DNA of 42,047 bases, taken from contig JAHCSU010000406.1 in assembly GCA_023522315.1 (NCBI GenBank), positions 1 to 42,047 of the forward strand, in the 5' to 3' direction. Every line of letters starts with the position of its first letter. Positions within the stretch are counted from its first letter, which is position 1. A program made the position numbers and the translations under genes. The notes under the pieces were generated by a model. That model saw only the letters and a program-made list of their open reading frames with translations, was not told the DNA's origin and made no database searches. Shown piece by piece: positions 17,055 through 24,960 of the stretch. This DNA is from Nostoc sp. CCCryo 231-06. GTDB taxonomy: Bacteria > Cyanobacteriota > Cyanobacteriia > Cyanobacteriales > Nostocaceae.

Positions 17055-18002
17055 ATGAGAAAAATAACTGCTCTAATGGTGCTAAGTATTACCGTGACTG
17101 TCGGGGTGGGAGCATTAACGCCCAAAGTCACTAACGCCCAATTATTTTACCCACCAGCAAGCGATCGCCATTCATTAATGGTAATCGGTCAAGGGGTGGT
17201 GAGAGTGCCAGCAGATATAGCGGATATTGAATTGGTATTCAGTAGCGGAGCTAGCAATGATCAGTTACAAACGCAACCGTCATCTCTACCCGAAACCCGC
17301 CGCATATCCTCACCCTCCGGGTTCGGCAGTCCAACGCCAGTCACCTGCGACGGGAAACCCGTCTTCTCCGAAGGGAGACGCTGCGCGAACAGTGCTGGCT
17401 CCTCTTTTTTGGAACAACAAGATCGGGCTGCCTCACCAACTCTACTTTTAAATTACAAAGCAGCAGCAGAATCTTTACCAAGCAAAAAATCACTAACTAA
17501 AGCAACTCTTCAGCCTGTAGTTAATAGCCTAATTGCCAAAGGGATTAGTGCTGATAAGATTCAAGTGCAAATTAACGCTAATTCCAGTGAAAATAACGCC
17601 AAGATATTGGTGAGACTGGAAAAACCAACACGCGATCGCGTCCAGGAACTTGTTGCTACAGCGAACAAAGCGACAAGCGAACTTGAAAACCTTTCCGTGA
17701 AGAACGTAGGCGTTGAGTATGCAGTAAATGACTGTCAAGCTTTGCAGAGTTCAGTTTACCAATCTGCAATGAAAGACGCTCAAAGCCGCGCTCAAGCTTT
17801 AGCAACTGCTATGGGTGCTAAACTTGGTACTCCTTCTGTAGCCGAACCATTTTATACATTACTATATCCCTCATGTAGTTCTAAAACTGGAGTTCCTTTA
17901 CCGTCATTTGCTAGTTTTTTATTATCACCGGCTTATAATCCAGATGCTCCAGCAGAAGTAGAGATGAAAAAGGATATTTTTGTGACATATACAACGAAAT
18001 AA
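17055..18002 (+). CDS. SIMPL domain (DUF541) protein with an in-frame repeat insertion
   Basis: A 315-residue periplasmic or outer-envelope protein. ATG17055 begins a signal peptide (MRKITALMVLSITVTVG..., cleavage near TNA-Q). The SIMPL domain is seen as SLMVIGQGVVRVPADIADIEL, then after residue 130 LTKATLQPVVNSLIAKGI, KIQVQINA and the late ARAQALATAMG-like helix. Between SNDQ (about residue 75) and LPSKKSLTKA (about 137) lies a Pro/Ser/Arg-rich segment not typical of the domain. It is encoded by a dispersed Nostoc repeat (17270-17410). The frame is kept, so a protein with an extra loop may be made. Role in the family is poorly defined (envelope stress/oxidative protection). Confidence 0.78.
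   Translation: MRKITALMVLSITVTVGVGALTPKVTNAQLFYPPASDRHSLMVIGQGVVRVPADIADIELVFSSGASNDQLQTQPSSLPETRRISSPSGFGSPTPVTCDGKPVFSEGRRCANSAGSSFLEQQDRAASPTLLLNYKAAAESLPSKKSLTKATLQPVVNSLIAKGISADKIQVQINANSSENNAKILVRLEKPTRDRVQELVATANKATSELENLSVKNVGVEYAVNDCQALQSSVYQSAMKDAQSRAQALATAMGAKLGTPSVAEPFYTLLYPSCSSKTGVPLPSFASFLLSPAYNPDAPAEVEMKKDIFVTYTTK
17270..17410 (+). repeat. Dispersed coding repeat inside the SIMPL gene
   Basis: About 140 bp, GC-rich compared with the flanking gene and containing the motifs 'cctccgggttcggcag', 'cacctgcgacgggaaaccc' and 'gaagggagacgctgcgcg'. I recognise these as interspersed repeats common in Nostoc genomes, usually intergenic. Here the repeat is in frame and stop-free. Exact borders are estimates from the break in domain similarity. 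Confidence 0.65.
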
Positions 18003-18018
18003 GCGTTTATATTTAGAT

Positions 18019-18060
18019 GCGATCGCACTTTGATTTAGTCAAAATTGGGGGTGCGATCGC
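18019..18060 (+). terminator. HIP1-containing hairpin after the SIMPL gene
   Basis: Stems gcgatcgcac (18019-18028) and gtgcgatcgc (18051-18060) are perfectly complementary over 10 bp with a 22-base loop, 16 bp after the stop. Each arm contains an HIP1 octamer. There is no clear T-run, so terminator function is inferred. Confidence 0.5.
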
Positions 18061-18141
18061 TTAACTAGCTTACCTTGTCTATAAACACTTACATTACTAA
18101 GTTGATAGAATATCAATAAGTTAGCTGATGAAATATAGAAA

Positions 18142-18543
18142 ATGTCAATAGTAAAACTTGAAGTACAACTATCTTCTGACGAACTACTAAAGGCTGTTGA
18201 GCAGTTAAATCAAGCAGAGTTAGAGCGATTTGTATCTCAAATTATCATCCTTCAAGCGCAAAGAAAAGCTTCTAGCCTACCACAGAAAGAGGCTGAATTA
18301 TTACTCAAAATTAATCAAGGTATTCCTCATGATACTCAGCGGCATTACAACGAATTAATTACTAAAAGAGAGGCTGAGAATCTAACAACCAATGAGCATA
18401 GAGAGTTATTATACTTAACTGAACAGATAGAACAACTGCAAACACAACGCATTGAATATTTAGCAGATTTAGCCCGTCTGCGCGGGATTTCACTCACTGC
18501 TTTAATGGAAAATTTAGGAATTCAGACGCAAATATATGTCTGA
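18142..18543 (+). CDS. Conserved cyanobacterial hypothetical protein paired with HNH nuclease
   Basis: A 133-residue, wholly helical, charged protein (SSDELLKAVEQLNQAELERFVSQI at the N-terminus, then a coiled-coil-like LTEQIEQLQTQRIEYLADLARLR). It has no membrane segment. Its last codons overlap the HNH gene start by 8 bp, implying coupled translation. From memory this gene order recurs in filamentous cyanobacteria. The partner's function is unknown; it could be a regulatory or inhibitory subunit, which is inference. Confidence 0.7.
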   Translation: MSIVKLEVQLSSDELLKAVEQLNQAELERFVSQIIILQAQRKASSLPQKEAELLLKINQGIPHDTQRHYNELITKREAENLTTNEHRELLYLTEQIEQLQTQRIEYLADLARLRGISLTALMENLGIQTQIYV

Positions 18544-18973
18544 AAATCGAGTCACGATTCAACAGAAAAAGGCTGTTGCTGAACGTGCGAAAGGGTGCTG
18601 TGAGTATTGTAGAAGCCAAGTAAGTTTTGCAATTCAACCGTTTTCAGTGGAACATATCATACCTAAAAGTCAAGGTGGCCAGACGACTCTGGATAACTTG
18701 GCTCTGTCTTGTCAAGGCTGCAACAATCATAAGTACAACAAGACTGTAGGAAGTGATATTGTCAGTGGTAATATTGTCTCGCTATACCATCCACGCCAAC
18801 AGCAATGGAGTGACCATTTTGCTTGGAATGATAACTTTAATCTAGTTATTGGGCTGAGTCCTACAGGGCGTATTACAGTAGAAACACTACAATTAAATCG
18901 AGATGGTGTAGTTAATTTGCGCCGAATATTATATGCGATGGGGGAACATCCTCCGGCTGAGTCGAATGAATAA
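18536..18973 (+). CDS. HNH endonuclease
   Basis: A 145-residue nuclease with a zinc-stabilised HNH (beta-beta-alpha metal) fold. Visible are the zinc pair CEYC (22-25), catalytic EHIIPKSQGG with His40, the Asn of LDNLALSC, the second zinc pair CQGC (59-62) and the final NNHK His65. The beta-rich C-terminal part (about 75-145) is typical of the cyanobacterial '5-methylcytosine restriction/HNH' small family. It overlaps the preceding gene. The role may be DNA repair, restriction or mobile-element related; it is not assigned. Confidence 0.85.
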   Translation: MSENRVTIQQKKAVAERAKGCCEYCRSQVSFAIQPFSVEHIIPKSQGGQTTLDNLALSCQGCNNHKYNKTVGSDIVSGNIVSLYHPRQQQWSDHFAWNDNFNLVIGLSPTGRITVETLQLNRDGVVNLRRILYAMGEHPPAESNE

Positions 18974-19006
18974 GGGTAGGAGCAATCGCTCTTCTCTAAT
19001 TAAAAA

Positions 19007-19037
19007 ACTCCAGAAATGTTTGTGACAAATCTGGAGT
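19007..19037 (+). terminator. Hairpin after the HNH gene
   Basis: Stems actccaga (19007-19014) and tctggagt (19030-19037), 8 bp perfect, with an AT-rich loop, 34 bp after the stop. It is preceded rather than followed by an A-run, so it may work as a terminator for minus-strand transcripts too. Confidence 0.45.
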
Positions 19038-19615
19038 CAGGAAAGATACGCATTTACCTATACCAAATTTTCAGCGTCAGAGCATATTACGTCATCAGGG
19101 TATACACTCAAATACAGTTAGGAATGTCTAAGAATTAACTGCTTCGTTGACACAACTTTTCTGTTTGAATAGTACTTACGCACGATTTACGGAATAAGGA
19201 ACCGCAGAGGCGCAAAGAACACAGAGAAATGAGAGTTTGAAAGATATACCTATTGAAGTAACGCAAAACAGCCCCAGTCAATCTGAGGTTGCTTTGCGAG
19301 AGTTGTCGGATAGGAGGGGGTACATCAACAAAGTGATGCCCTATGTTAAATATAAATAATTCAGTATGCATCCATATTCAGCCGTGTTTTGGCATATCAG
19401 GATGATTTGGAAAATTGCGTAGGCGCAGCCCGCACTTCTCTAGGAGAGGCTGCGCCAACGACTTGGCTCAGTGACCATCGTAGACATCGCTTTTTCCAAA
19501 AAGAAACTCCAGATGCCCTTAAGGCATTCTGGAGCAGTAACAGGTTTCTAACATCAATCAATTTTTACCTATGCGATCGCCCGATGTCGTTAGGGTATAT
19601 ACTCAAATATATTTT
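19038..19615. other. Gene-free, repeat-rich stretch
   Basis: It contains the dispersed 'ccgcagaggcgcaaagaaca' motif (19202-19222), a 'cgtaggcgcagcccgcac' / 'gaggctgcgcc' inverted motif (19419-19456) and a hairpin at 19508-19533 (ctccagatgcc / ggcattctggag). A short phrase 'agggtatacactcaaata' near 19097 recurs as 'agggtatatactcaaata' at 19591 just before the VOC fragment, as if that gene's upstream region had been partly duplicated. A 40-codon TTG-started frame (19237-19359) has protein-like composition but no support beyond that. Confidence 0.45.
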
Positions 19616-19803
19616 ATGTCTGTTCATCCGCAAATCCACCAGCAAATTACCTTCTTCTATACCCATAATCTCAATGCATCTACAGAATTATACGAGCAAA
19701 AACTAGGTTTGGAGTTATGGCTTGATCAAGGAACCTGTCGGATTTATACTGTCAGTGGTTCTGGATACTTAGGTTTGTGTCAAGTAAGCGAAATATCAAC
19801 TCC
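19616..19803 (+). pseudogene. VOC (glyoxalase/bleomycin-resistance) family protein, 3'-truncated
   Basis: ATG19616 starts a typical VOC N-terminal half: ITFFYTHNLNASTELYEQKLGLELWLDQGTCRIYTV region, then GYLGLCQVSEISTP. The family normally has about 120-130 residues. Similarity stops after about residue 63, where sequence of IS200/IS605 type begins, and the frame closes at 19861. The second beta-alpha-beta-beta-beta module and the metal-binding Glu are lost, so the gene is dead or encodes only a half module. Confidence 0.65.
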
Positions 19804-19896
19804 TCCAGCGGTCATACGGTCAAGATGCTTAGTGAGGGTAAATTCGTTGGAATCCCTGTGAGCTAAGAATCCCCGAAATTCAATTTCGGGGAGTGT
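19804..19896 (+). mobile_element. Remnant of an IS200/IS605-type element (TnpB C-terminus and right-end hairpin)
   Basis: In a frame different from the VOC gene, 19810-19866 reads GHTVKMLSEGKFVGIPVS then stop, resembling a transposon-encoded protein tail. It is immediately followed by gaatccccgaaattcaatttcgggg-type hairpin DNA (stems ccccgaaatt and aatttcgggg, 19871-19891) and agtgtcaa. The order 'tnpB end, GAATCCCC...GGGGAGTGTCAA' is what I recall at the right ends of cyanobacterial IS605-family elements. The rest of the element is absent. TnpB guide RNAs are made from this part of such elements, so an RNA could in principle still be produced; that is inference. Confidence 0.5.
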
Positions 19897-20153
19897 CAAA
19901 TTTCCCTACAATTGGCCGCGATTGCTTTTGACTTTTATTAACAGAGGGCAATACGCTTGGGATCAGCCTCCCCTAGCTACCTCAGCAGATCGTAACAGAA
20001 GGTAAGATACAGTCCGCCAGCATATCCTATAATCTTCATAACAGTATTTATCACAGTATCCTCTTTGCCAATTGTGCTATTACTATAGTTATTATTTTTA
20101 AAGTATCGATATTTTATCTATCGGTTCACTAAATATTCTCTTAGGGTGACTGC

Positions 20154-21074
20154 ATGACAGCCGAAAAACTCACATGGCTACGCACAAAATTGCAACTTAA
20201 AGGTTCGGTTATGAAAGCAATTTATAAACATATTTTGTGGTGCGGAACTTTCGGATTTTTTATTTCTATACTTTACCATTTGGATTTGCCTGTATCCCAA
20301 CCTATTTTAGGAAGTGTTATTCCTAGTATCGTTTTAGGTTTGTTACTTGTATTTCGTACCAATACTGCTTATGAGAGATTTTGGGAAGGGAGAAAATGCT
20401 GGGGTTCTCTAGTAAATAACATCCGAAATCTGGCCCGGCAAATTTGGGTATCTATTGACGAAATATCTCCAGAAGATAAAGAAAATAAAATTACAGCACT
20501 AAATTTATTGGTAGCTTTTGCTGTGACAACTAAATTACATTTGCGGGGAGAAGCAGTCAATAGCGAGTTAGAAGATTTAATGCCATCTAGTAAGTATGTA
20601 AAACTGAAGATTATGAATAATCCCCCCATAGAGGTTGCCTTTTGGATAGGAGATTATTTACAGGAGCAGTATCATCGCAATTGCCTTAATAGCTACCAGT
20701 TAACATCTATGCAAGAATTATTGAATAATCTTGTAGATAATTTAGGTGCTTGTGAACGGATTTTAAAAACACCTATGCCATTAGCTTACTCCATTCATCT
20801 AAAGCAATTATTGTTACTATATTGTTTCATGTTCCCATTTCAAATAGTGCATAGTCTGGGTTGGTGGACAGGTTTAATTGCTGCTTTCGTTGGTTTTACA
20901 GTATTTGGTATTGAAGCCATCGGTTTGGAGATAGAAAACCCCTTTGGTTATGATCCTAACGACTTACCTCTAGATGCGATTTGCGACACAATGAAACGCA
21001 ATGTTGACGATTTAATTACTCTAACTCCAAATGCGCGATCGCATCCAGGTAATTTAACCTATGATAAAAGTTGA
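20154..21074 (+). CDS. Bestrophin family membrane channel
   Basis: A 306-residue bestrophin-like (UPF0187) protein. Visible are the N-terminal membrane helices (HILWCGTFGFFISILYHLDL and the ILGSVIPSIVLGLLLVFRTNTAYERFWEGR signature with the family's RTN.AYERFWEGR block), and later helices (LLLLYCFMFPFQIVHS, GLIAAFVGFTVFGIEAIG). It ends in the conserved IENPFGYDPNDLPLDAIC motif that follows the Ca-binding region in eukaryotic members. Bacterial homologues form pentameric ion channels, selective for cations or anions; plant and algal members carry chloride or bicarbonate. Ion and location here are not determined. Confidence 0.88.
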   Translation: MTAEKLTWLRTKLQLKGSVMKAIYKHILWCGTFGFFISILYHLDLPVSQPILGSVIPSIVLGLLLVFRTNTAYERFWEGRKCWGSLVNNIRNLARQIWVSIDEISPEDKENKITALNLLVAFAVTTKLHLRGEAVNSELEDLMPSSKYVKLKIMNNPPIEVAFWIGDYLQEQYHRNCLNSYQLTSMQELLNNLVDNLGACERILKTPMPLAYSIHLKQLLLLYCFMFPFQIVHSLGWWTGLIAAFVGFTVFGIEAIGLEIENPFGYDPNDLPLDAICDTMKRNVDDLITLTPNARSHPGNLTYDKS

Positions 21075-21193
21075 GATTGGGGAATAACTTACAAGGCTTT
21101 GTTATAGCTGTCAAGTCCCATCTGGTCGCCTCCATCTTCTTTCGCAGTAATATATAAACGCGAAACTATCTCTTCATTGGTGGATGTGCAATC

Positions 21194-22030
21194 ATGCCTG
21201 TACGTCAAACTTTATCAAAGCCTGATATTCAACTTTCTTACTTAGAGTGGAATCAAGGGCAAGAACCTTTACTACTGTTACACGGCTTAGGCGACCATGC
21301 TCTAGTGTGGTCTAGTTTAGGAGATTACTTAGCGGCAGACTACCACATAGTTGCACCAGATATGCGTGGACACGGGCAAAGTAGTAAGCCTGAGAAAGAT
21401 TATAGCTTTGAAAGTGCGATCGCAGACCTCGAAGCACTAATGGATCATCTCGGATGGACTTTTGCCCATATTGTAAGTCATTCGTGGACAGGCAAATTAG
21501 CCGCCATCTGGGCAAGGCAAAACCCAAAGCGTTTGCGGAGTATAATTCTGGTTGATCCAATTTTCATCTGGAAAATGCCCAGCCTTTTCAGGGTAACTTT
21601 TCCCATGCTGTATCGCTTCTTGCCTTTTCTCAAAAGCATGGGCCCCTTTGCCAGTTATGAAGAAGCCGAACAACAAGCACAGCAGTTAAAGCAATATCTA
21701 GGATGGAGTTCCTTACAACAGCAAGTTTTCCAAGCAGGAATAGAACAAAAACTCGATGGTAGTTGGGGCAGCAAATTTACCATAGCCGCCCGCGACGGGA
21801 TTTTTGAAGCAGTAATGCAAGTGCCTGGTTTTACAATCCCCCTTGACACCCCTGCCATCTTCGTCCAGCCAGAACAAGGATTGAACCGCCAAGATTGGCA
21901 AATTCAACCATACAAAACCTATCTTAAAAACTTACGCATCTGCCAAGTTCCCGGCAACCATTGGCCATTTTTGACACAACCAGAGGCATTTAACCAAACT
22001 GTAGCAGCTTTCTTGGCAGAACACAGATAG
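21194..22030 (+). CDS. Alpha/beta hydrolase
   Basis: A 278-residue single-domain hydrolase. It has the oxyanion motif LLLHGLGDHALVW, the DMRGHGQS strand, and a nucleophile elbow VSHSWTGK in which the usual first small Gly is Ser; Ser is the likely nucleophile. The acid residue probably lies near FVQPEQGLN, and the catalytic His in VPGNHWPFLTQPE. It has no signal peptide. Substrate is unknown. It ends 60 bp before the low-complexity DNA preceding the kinase. Confidence 0.82.
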   Translation: MPVRQTLSKPDIQLSYLEWNQGQEPLLLLHGLGDHALVWSSLGDYLAADYHIVAPDMRGHGQSSKPEKDYSFESAIADLEALMDHLGWTFAHIVSHSWTGKLAAIWARQNPKRLRSIILVDPIFIWKMPSLFRVTFPMLYRFLPFLKSMGPFASYEEAEQQAQQLKQYLGWSSLQQQVFQAGIEQKLDGSWGSKFTIAARDGIFEAVMQVPGFTIPLDTPAIFVQPEQGLNRQDWQIQPYKTYLKNLRICQVPGNHWPFLTQPEAFNQTVAAFLAEHR

Positions 22031-22102
22031 AAAATCTCATAATTATTGGACGGGATTATCATACAGCAACAGAAGAATTAATAGGAGCTATGTCTAGCGA
22101 GA

Positions 22103-22188
22103 TTGGGCATTGGGCATTGGCTATTCCCCCATCTCCCCAATCTCCCTCATCTCCCCATTCCCTACTTCCCACTCCCCACTCCCCACTC
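22103..22188. repeat. Low-complexity repeat region before the kinase start
   Basis: A run of gggcattgg and ctccccaat/ccactcc-type short tandem units, the same kind as at 27873-28016. It is open in the kinase frame, giving a false N-terminal extension of 33 residues to the next gene. Confidence 0.75.
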
Positions 22189-23910
22189 ATGAGCCTTTGT
22201 ATCAATCCCGTTTGCCCTAAACCAAACCACCCGGATAATCATCAAAACCGCTTTTGTCAAAGTTGTGGTTCCCATTTGGAATTGCTAGGGCGTTATCGGG
22301 TGACGAGCCTGTTGAGTGACAAAACAGGGTTTAGTAAAGTTTATGGAGCTTATGAACAAGATACCCCTAAAATTCTCAAGATACTCAAAGAAGATTTATC
22401 AGGCGACCCCAAAGCAGTAGAACTATTTCAACAAGAAGTAACCGTATTAGGACAACTCAAGCATCCCGGCATTCCCAAGGAGGATAGTTACTTCCAATAT
22501 CAAACCCGAAATGGTTTAGTGTTGCATTGCATTGCAATGGAAAAAATCGATGGGTACAACTTAGAACAATGGTTAAAGCAGCAGCAGAATTATCCTATTT
22601 CGCAGGAACAAGCTATAGCCTGGTTAAAACAATTGGTAGAAATTTTGGATTTAGTGCATAGCAAACAGTACCTGCATCGAGATATTAAGCCATCTAATAT
22701 CATGATTAGATCCCCCCTTGGTAAGGGTTGGGGGGATTTGGTGCTGATTGATTTTGGCACTGCCACTGAAATTGATAGAACCTACCCAGACAAACTCAAC
22801 AACGGCGACGGGATGACAGCACTTATGTCATCTGGCTACAGCGCTCCAGAACAAATGAATGCTCAAGCAGTACCGCAATCAGATTTCTTTGCCTTGGGGC
22901 GCACATTTGTATTTTTACTCACGGGATACCATCCTTTAGATATGTATGATATGCAGCAAAATTTATTGCACTGGCAAAATCATGCTATCCATATCTCACC
23001 CTTACTATTGAATTTAATTGATTGGCTCACAGCACCGGATATAGAAAAGCGTCCTGCTAATGCCCAAGAGATTTTACAAAGCCTAGAAAAAATTGAAATC
23101 CAACTAACAGAAACTACTCCTGAAAATGTTAATACAGTCGGGGATAGTAACATTGAGCAATTGCCATCACTAATTACTAAAACTTCATTTGCTCCGCAGA
23201 AACAGCCAGAAGAAGTACCACTACTAAAATTTTTTGCAGCGCTGCTAGTGATATTAGGATTACTTAGTATAGTGGCTTTAGCAACGCGGACATCAAAATT
23301 TTCTGTAAGGCAAAATTATGGGCAATCCCCAGAGAAAAAAGGTAAGATTGATTATTTTCCTTATCAAGAAGGTAAGGATAGCCAAGGAAGGATAGCCGAA
23401 TTTAATATAGCTGTTTTATCAGTAGAATATAAATGGCTTTTAGGTAGCAATTTTCAAATAAAATATAATGATGAAATTATTAGTCTTGACCTTTTAAATT
23501 TAAACTTAGAACAAGAACGTATACAGAATATAATGGAAGACCCTAGTGAGATTATCTCTGTAGGCATTTCTTGTAAAGGTAATATAGAAGTTCAAGAGCG
23601 AATGGCTCTAGAACGTTCCAAACAAATACAATTTTTCGTCAAAAAATTATTTATTAATACACCAAGCATCAAGGGTTATCGTATATTAAATTTGGGACAA
23701 TTTCAACGGAGTGATTGTCAGGCAAATCAGGATTTAACTAAATATCAGAGAAGTATTATAATCATTGGTGTTAAAAAACAATCACCAGGTGTAATTCTCG
23801 ATGAAGCATTACGGAATAGGTTAGAAAAGAATCCTTTTGCTGATTTTAAGTTAGAAGATTATTCTTTAGGGTCAGCAGAAAAGTTTAAGACAATACCGAG
23901 TAATTTATAA
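22189..23910 (+). CDS. Membrane-anchored Ser/Thr protein kinase with cysteine-rich N-terminus
   Basis: ATG22189 (MSLCINPVCPKP) is chosen over a start 99 bp upstream, which reads through tandem repeats. A zinc-ribbon-like head (CINPVCPKP...RFCQSCG) comes first, then a Hanks-type kinase domain with a degenerate glycine loop (SDKTGFSKVYGAYE), Lys in KILKILKED, catalytic HRDIKPSN (Asp165), DFG (LIDFGTA) and APE. A 10-residue insertion IRSPLGKGWGD lies between HRDIKPSN and DFG and is encoded by a dispersed palindrome. A single membrane helix (LLKFFAALLVILGLLSIVAL) follows. The outer C-terminal domain has a 'GNIEVQERMALERSKQIQFFV...' helix that vaguely resembles OmpA-like domains. Target is unknown. 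Confidence 0.85.
   Translation: MSLCINPVCPKPNHPDNHQNRFCQSCGSHLELLGRYRVTSLLSDKTGFSKVYGAYEQDTPKILKILKEDLSGDPKAVELFQQEVTVLGQLKHPGIPKEDSYFQYQTRNGLVLHCIAMEKIDGYNLEQWLKQQQNYPISQEQAIAWLKQLVEILDLVHSKQYLHRDIKPSNIMIRSPLGKGWGDLVLIDFGTATEIDRTYPDKLNNGDGMTALMSSGYSAPEQMNAQAVPQSDFFALGRTFVFLLTGYHPLDMYDMQQNLLHWQNHAIHISPLLLNLIDWLTAPDIEKRPANAQEILQSLEKIEIQLTETTPENVNTVGDSNIEQLPSLITKTSFAPQKQPEEVPLLKFFAALLVILGLLSIVALATRTSKFSVRQNYGQSPEKKGKIDYFPYQEGKDSQGRIAEFNIAVLSVEYKWLLGSNFQIKYNDEIISLDLLNLNLEQERIQNIMEDPSEIISVGISCKGNIEVQERMALERSKQIQFFVKKLFINTPSIKGYRILNLGQFQRSDCQANQDLTKYQRSIIIIGVKKQSPGVILDEALRNRLEKNPFADFKLEDYSLGSAEKFKTIPSNL
22710..22737 (+). repeat. 28-bp palindromic repeat inside the kinase catalytic core
   Basis: Inverted ends atcccccc (22710-22717) and ggggggat (22730-22737), matching the 'gatccccc...' repeats seen intergenically, for example near 35049. 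It lies in frame between the HRD and DFG motifs. Confidence 0.7.
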
Positions 23911-24048
23911 AATCTCTAGCAAAGTCTATCAGTGCATAGTCGTAGCCCATCGAAGCAATCGCCACTTTAGCCATAAACTACAACTTTAGAATTAATGCCA
24001 GAAATCTCTCAAATTTTTGATGCCAAAGTCTGGGGTGGTAAACCTCCT

Positions 24049-24080
24049 AATTATGAATTATGAATTACAAATTATGAATT
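24049..24080. repeat. Tandem attatga/aattacaa repeat
   Basis: Three to four degenerate copies of a 'aattatgaatta' unit between the kinase and the ABC-2 permease gene, a common cyanobacterial intergenic repeat. Similar single units occur at 12046-12062 and 12171-12185. Confidence 0.6.
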
Positions 24081-24082
24081 GT

Positions 24083-24871
24083 TCATGCTCCCATCCCAGA
24101 GTACCGCTTTAAACCTGCACGCCAAAGAAAGCGATTCGCACCCAAAAACACTAATATCCATCCCACCATTGACCCAAATCCCCGCCCTATATCCACGGGT
24201 AGCCCTACCAAAAGACTCGCAGGAAAATCAATCAAATAGGGAAAAGGCGTAAACATCACTATTTTCTGCACAGGTTCTGGGAAGACCTCTAAAGGTGCTA
24301 TCAAACCAGATAAAAATAGATAAAACAACAACCAAAAATTTTCTAAGGCGCTAGCCCGTTCTGTCCAAAAGGCGAACATGGCAAAGGTGTACTGAATCGT
24401 AAACCGCAAAGTAAAAGCTAGCACCACCGCCAATGTAAACAGCAGAAATCTACTCAAACTTGGTAACCAAAAAGCTTGGGGATAAAGAATAAAAAATAAT
24501 CCTACTAATAGTAAAGCAAATGTTAGCCGAACAAATCTTTCAGAAACATGACCCGCAACGTGATGCCATACTGGGTCGAGCGGTTGCAGCAACTTGGGCG
24601 AAAGCTTGCCTTCCACTACTTCTCTTTCAAAGTCCCAAATTACCCAAACAACTGTTAGTTGCCTAATGACAAAAACTGTGATGAAGTAACGAGCAAAATC
24701 CACAGGTGATAGCCCAAACTGCCCGCCTTGTGCTGCCTGTATCCAGATACCCATAAGGATAATCGGCAAAGACCCAGCCAAAACCCATAAGATTAATTCT
24801 GCTCGATACTCAACCATATAGGCGTAGTATACTGACAGCAAAGTTAAGGCTTTTCTGATTATCCGCTTCAT
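24083..24871 (-). CDS. ABC-2 type transporter permease
   Basis: A 262-residue integral membrane protein with six hydrophobic segments (for example ILWVLAGSLPIILMGIWI, FALLLVGLFFILY, FLLFTLAVVLAFTLRF, WLLFYLFLSGLIAPLEVF and GSMVGWILVFLGANRF). The block FEREVVEGKLSPKLLQPLDPVWHH is typical of the COG4587 ABC-2 family. It is encoded 89 bp downstream of its ATPase on the same strand. These systems usually have a second permease (COG3694); none is here, so it is encoded elsewhere or this permease homodimerises. Substrate is unknown. Confidence 0.82.
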   Translation of the reverse strand: MKRIIRKALTLLSVYYAYMVEYRAELILWVLAGSLPIILMGIWIQAAQGGQFGLSPVDFARYFITVFVIRQLTVVWVIWDFEREVVEGKLSPKLLQPLDPVWHHVAGHVSERFVRLTFALLLVGLFFILYPQAFWLPSLSRFLLFTLAVVLAFTLRFTIQYTFAMFAFWTERASALENFWLLFYLFLSGLIAPLEVFPEPVQKIVMFTPFPYLIDFPASLLVGLPVDIGRGFGSMVGWILVFLGANRFLWRAGLKRYSGMGA

Positions 24872-24918
24872 TTATTCACTTCCCGCTACAAAAATTACCC
24901 GGAATTCTCCACTCTTGT

Positions 24919-24959
24919 ACAGACGCGATTAATCTAAAGACGCGATTAATCGCGTCTCT
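24919..24959. repeat. Palindromic repeat agacgcgattaatcgcgtct
   Basis: A perfect 20-bp palindrome (24939-24958) plus a partial copy just before it (24922-24935), between the permease and ATPase genes. It is a dispersed cyanobacterial repeat; in an RNA it would form a hairpin and could attenuate permease expression. Confidence 0.7.
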
Positions 24960-24960
24960 A

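Noticed and set aside
19237..19359. 40-codon TTG-started frame (MKDIPIEVTQNSPSQSEVA...) in the repeat-rich stretch
   Set aside because: Composition is protein-like, but it has no ribosome site or recognised family and it begins just beside a dispersed repeat.
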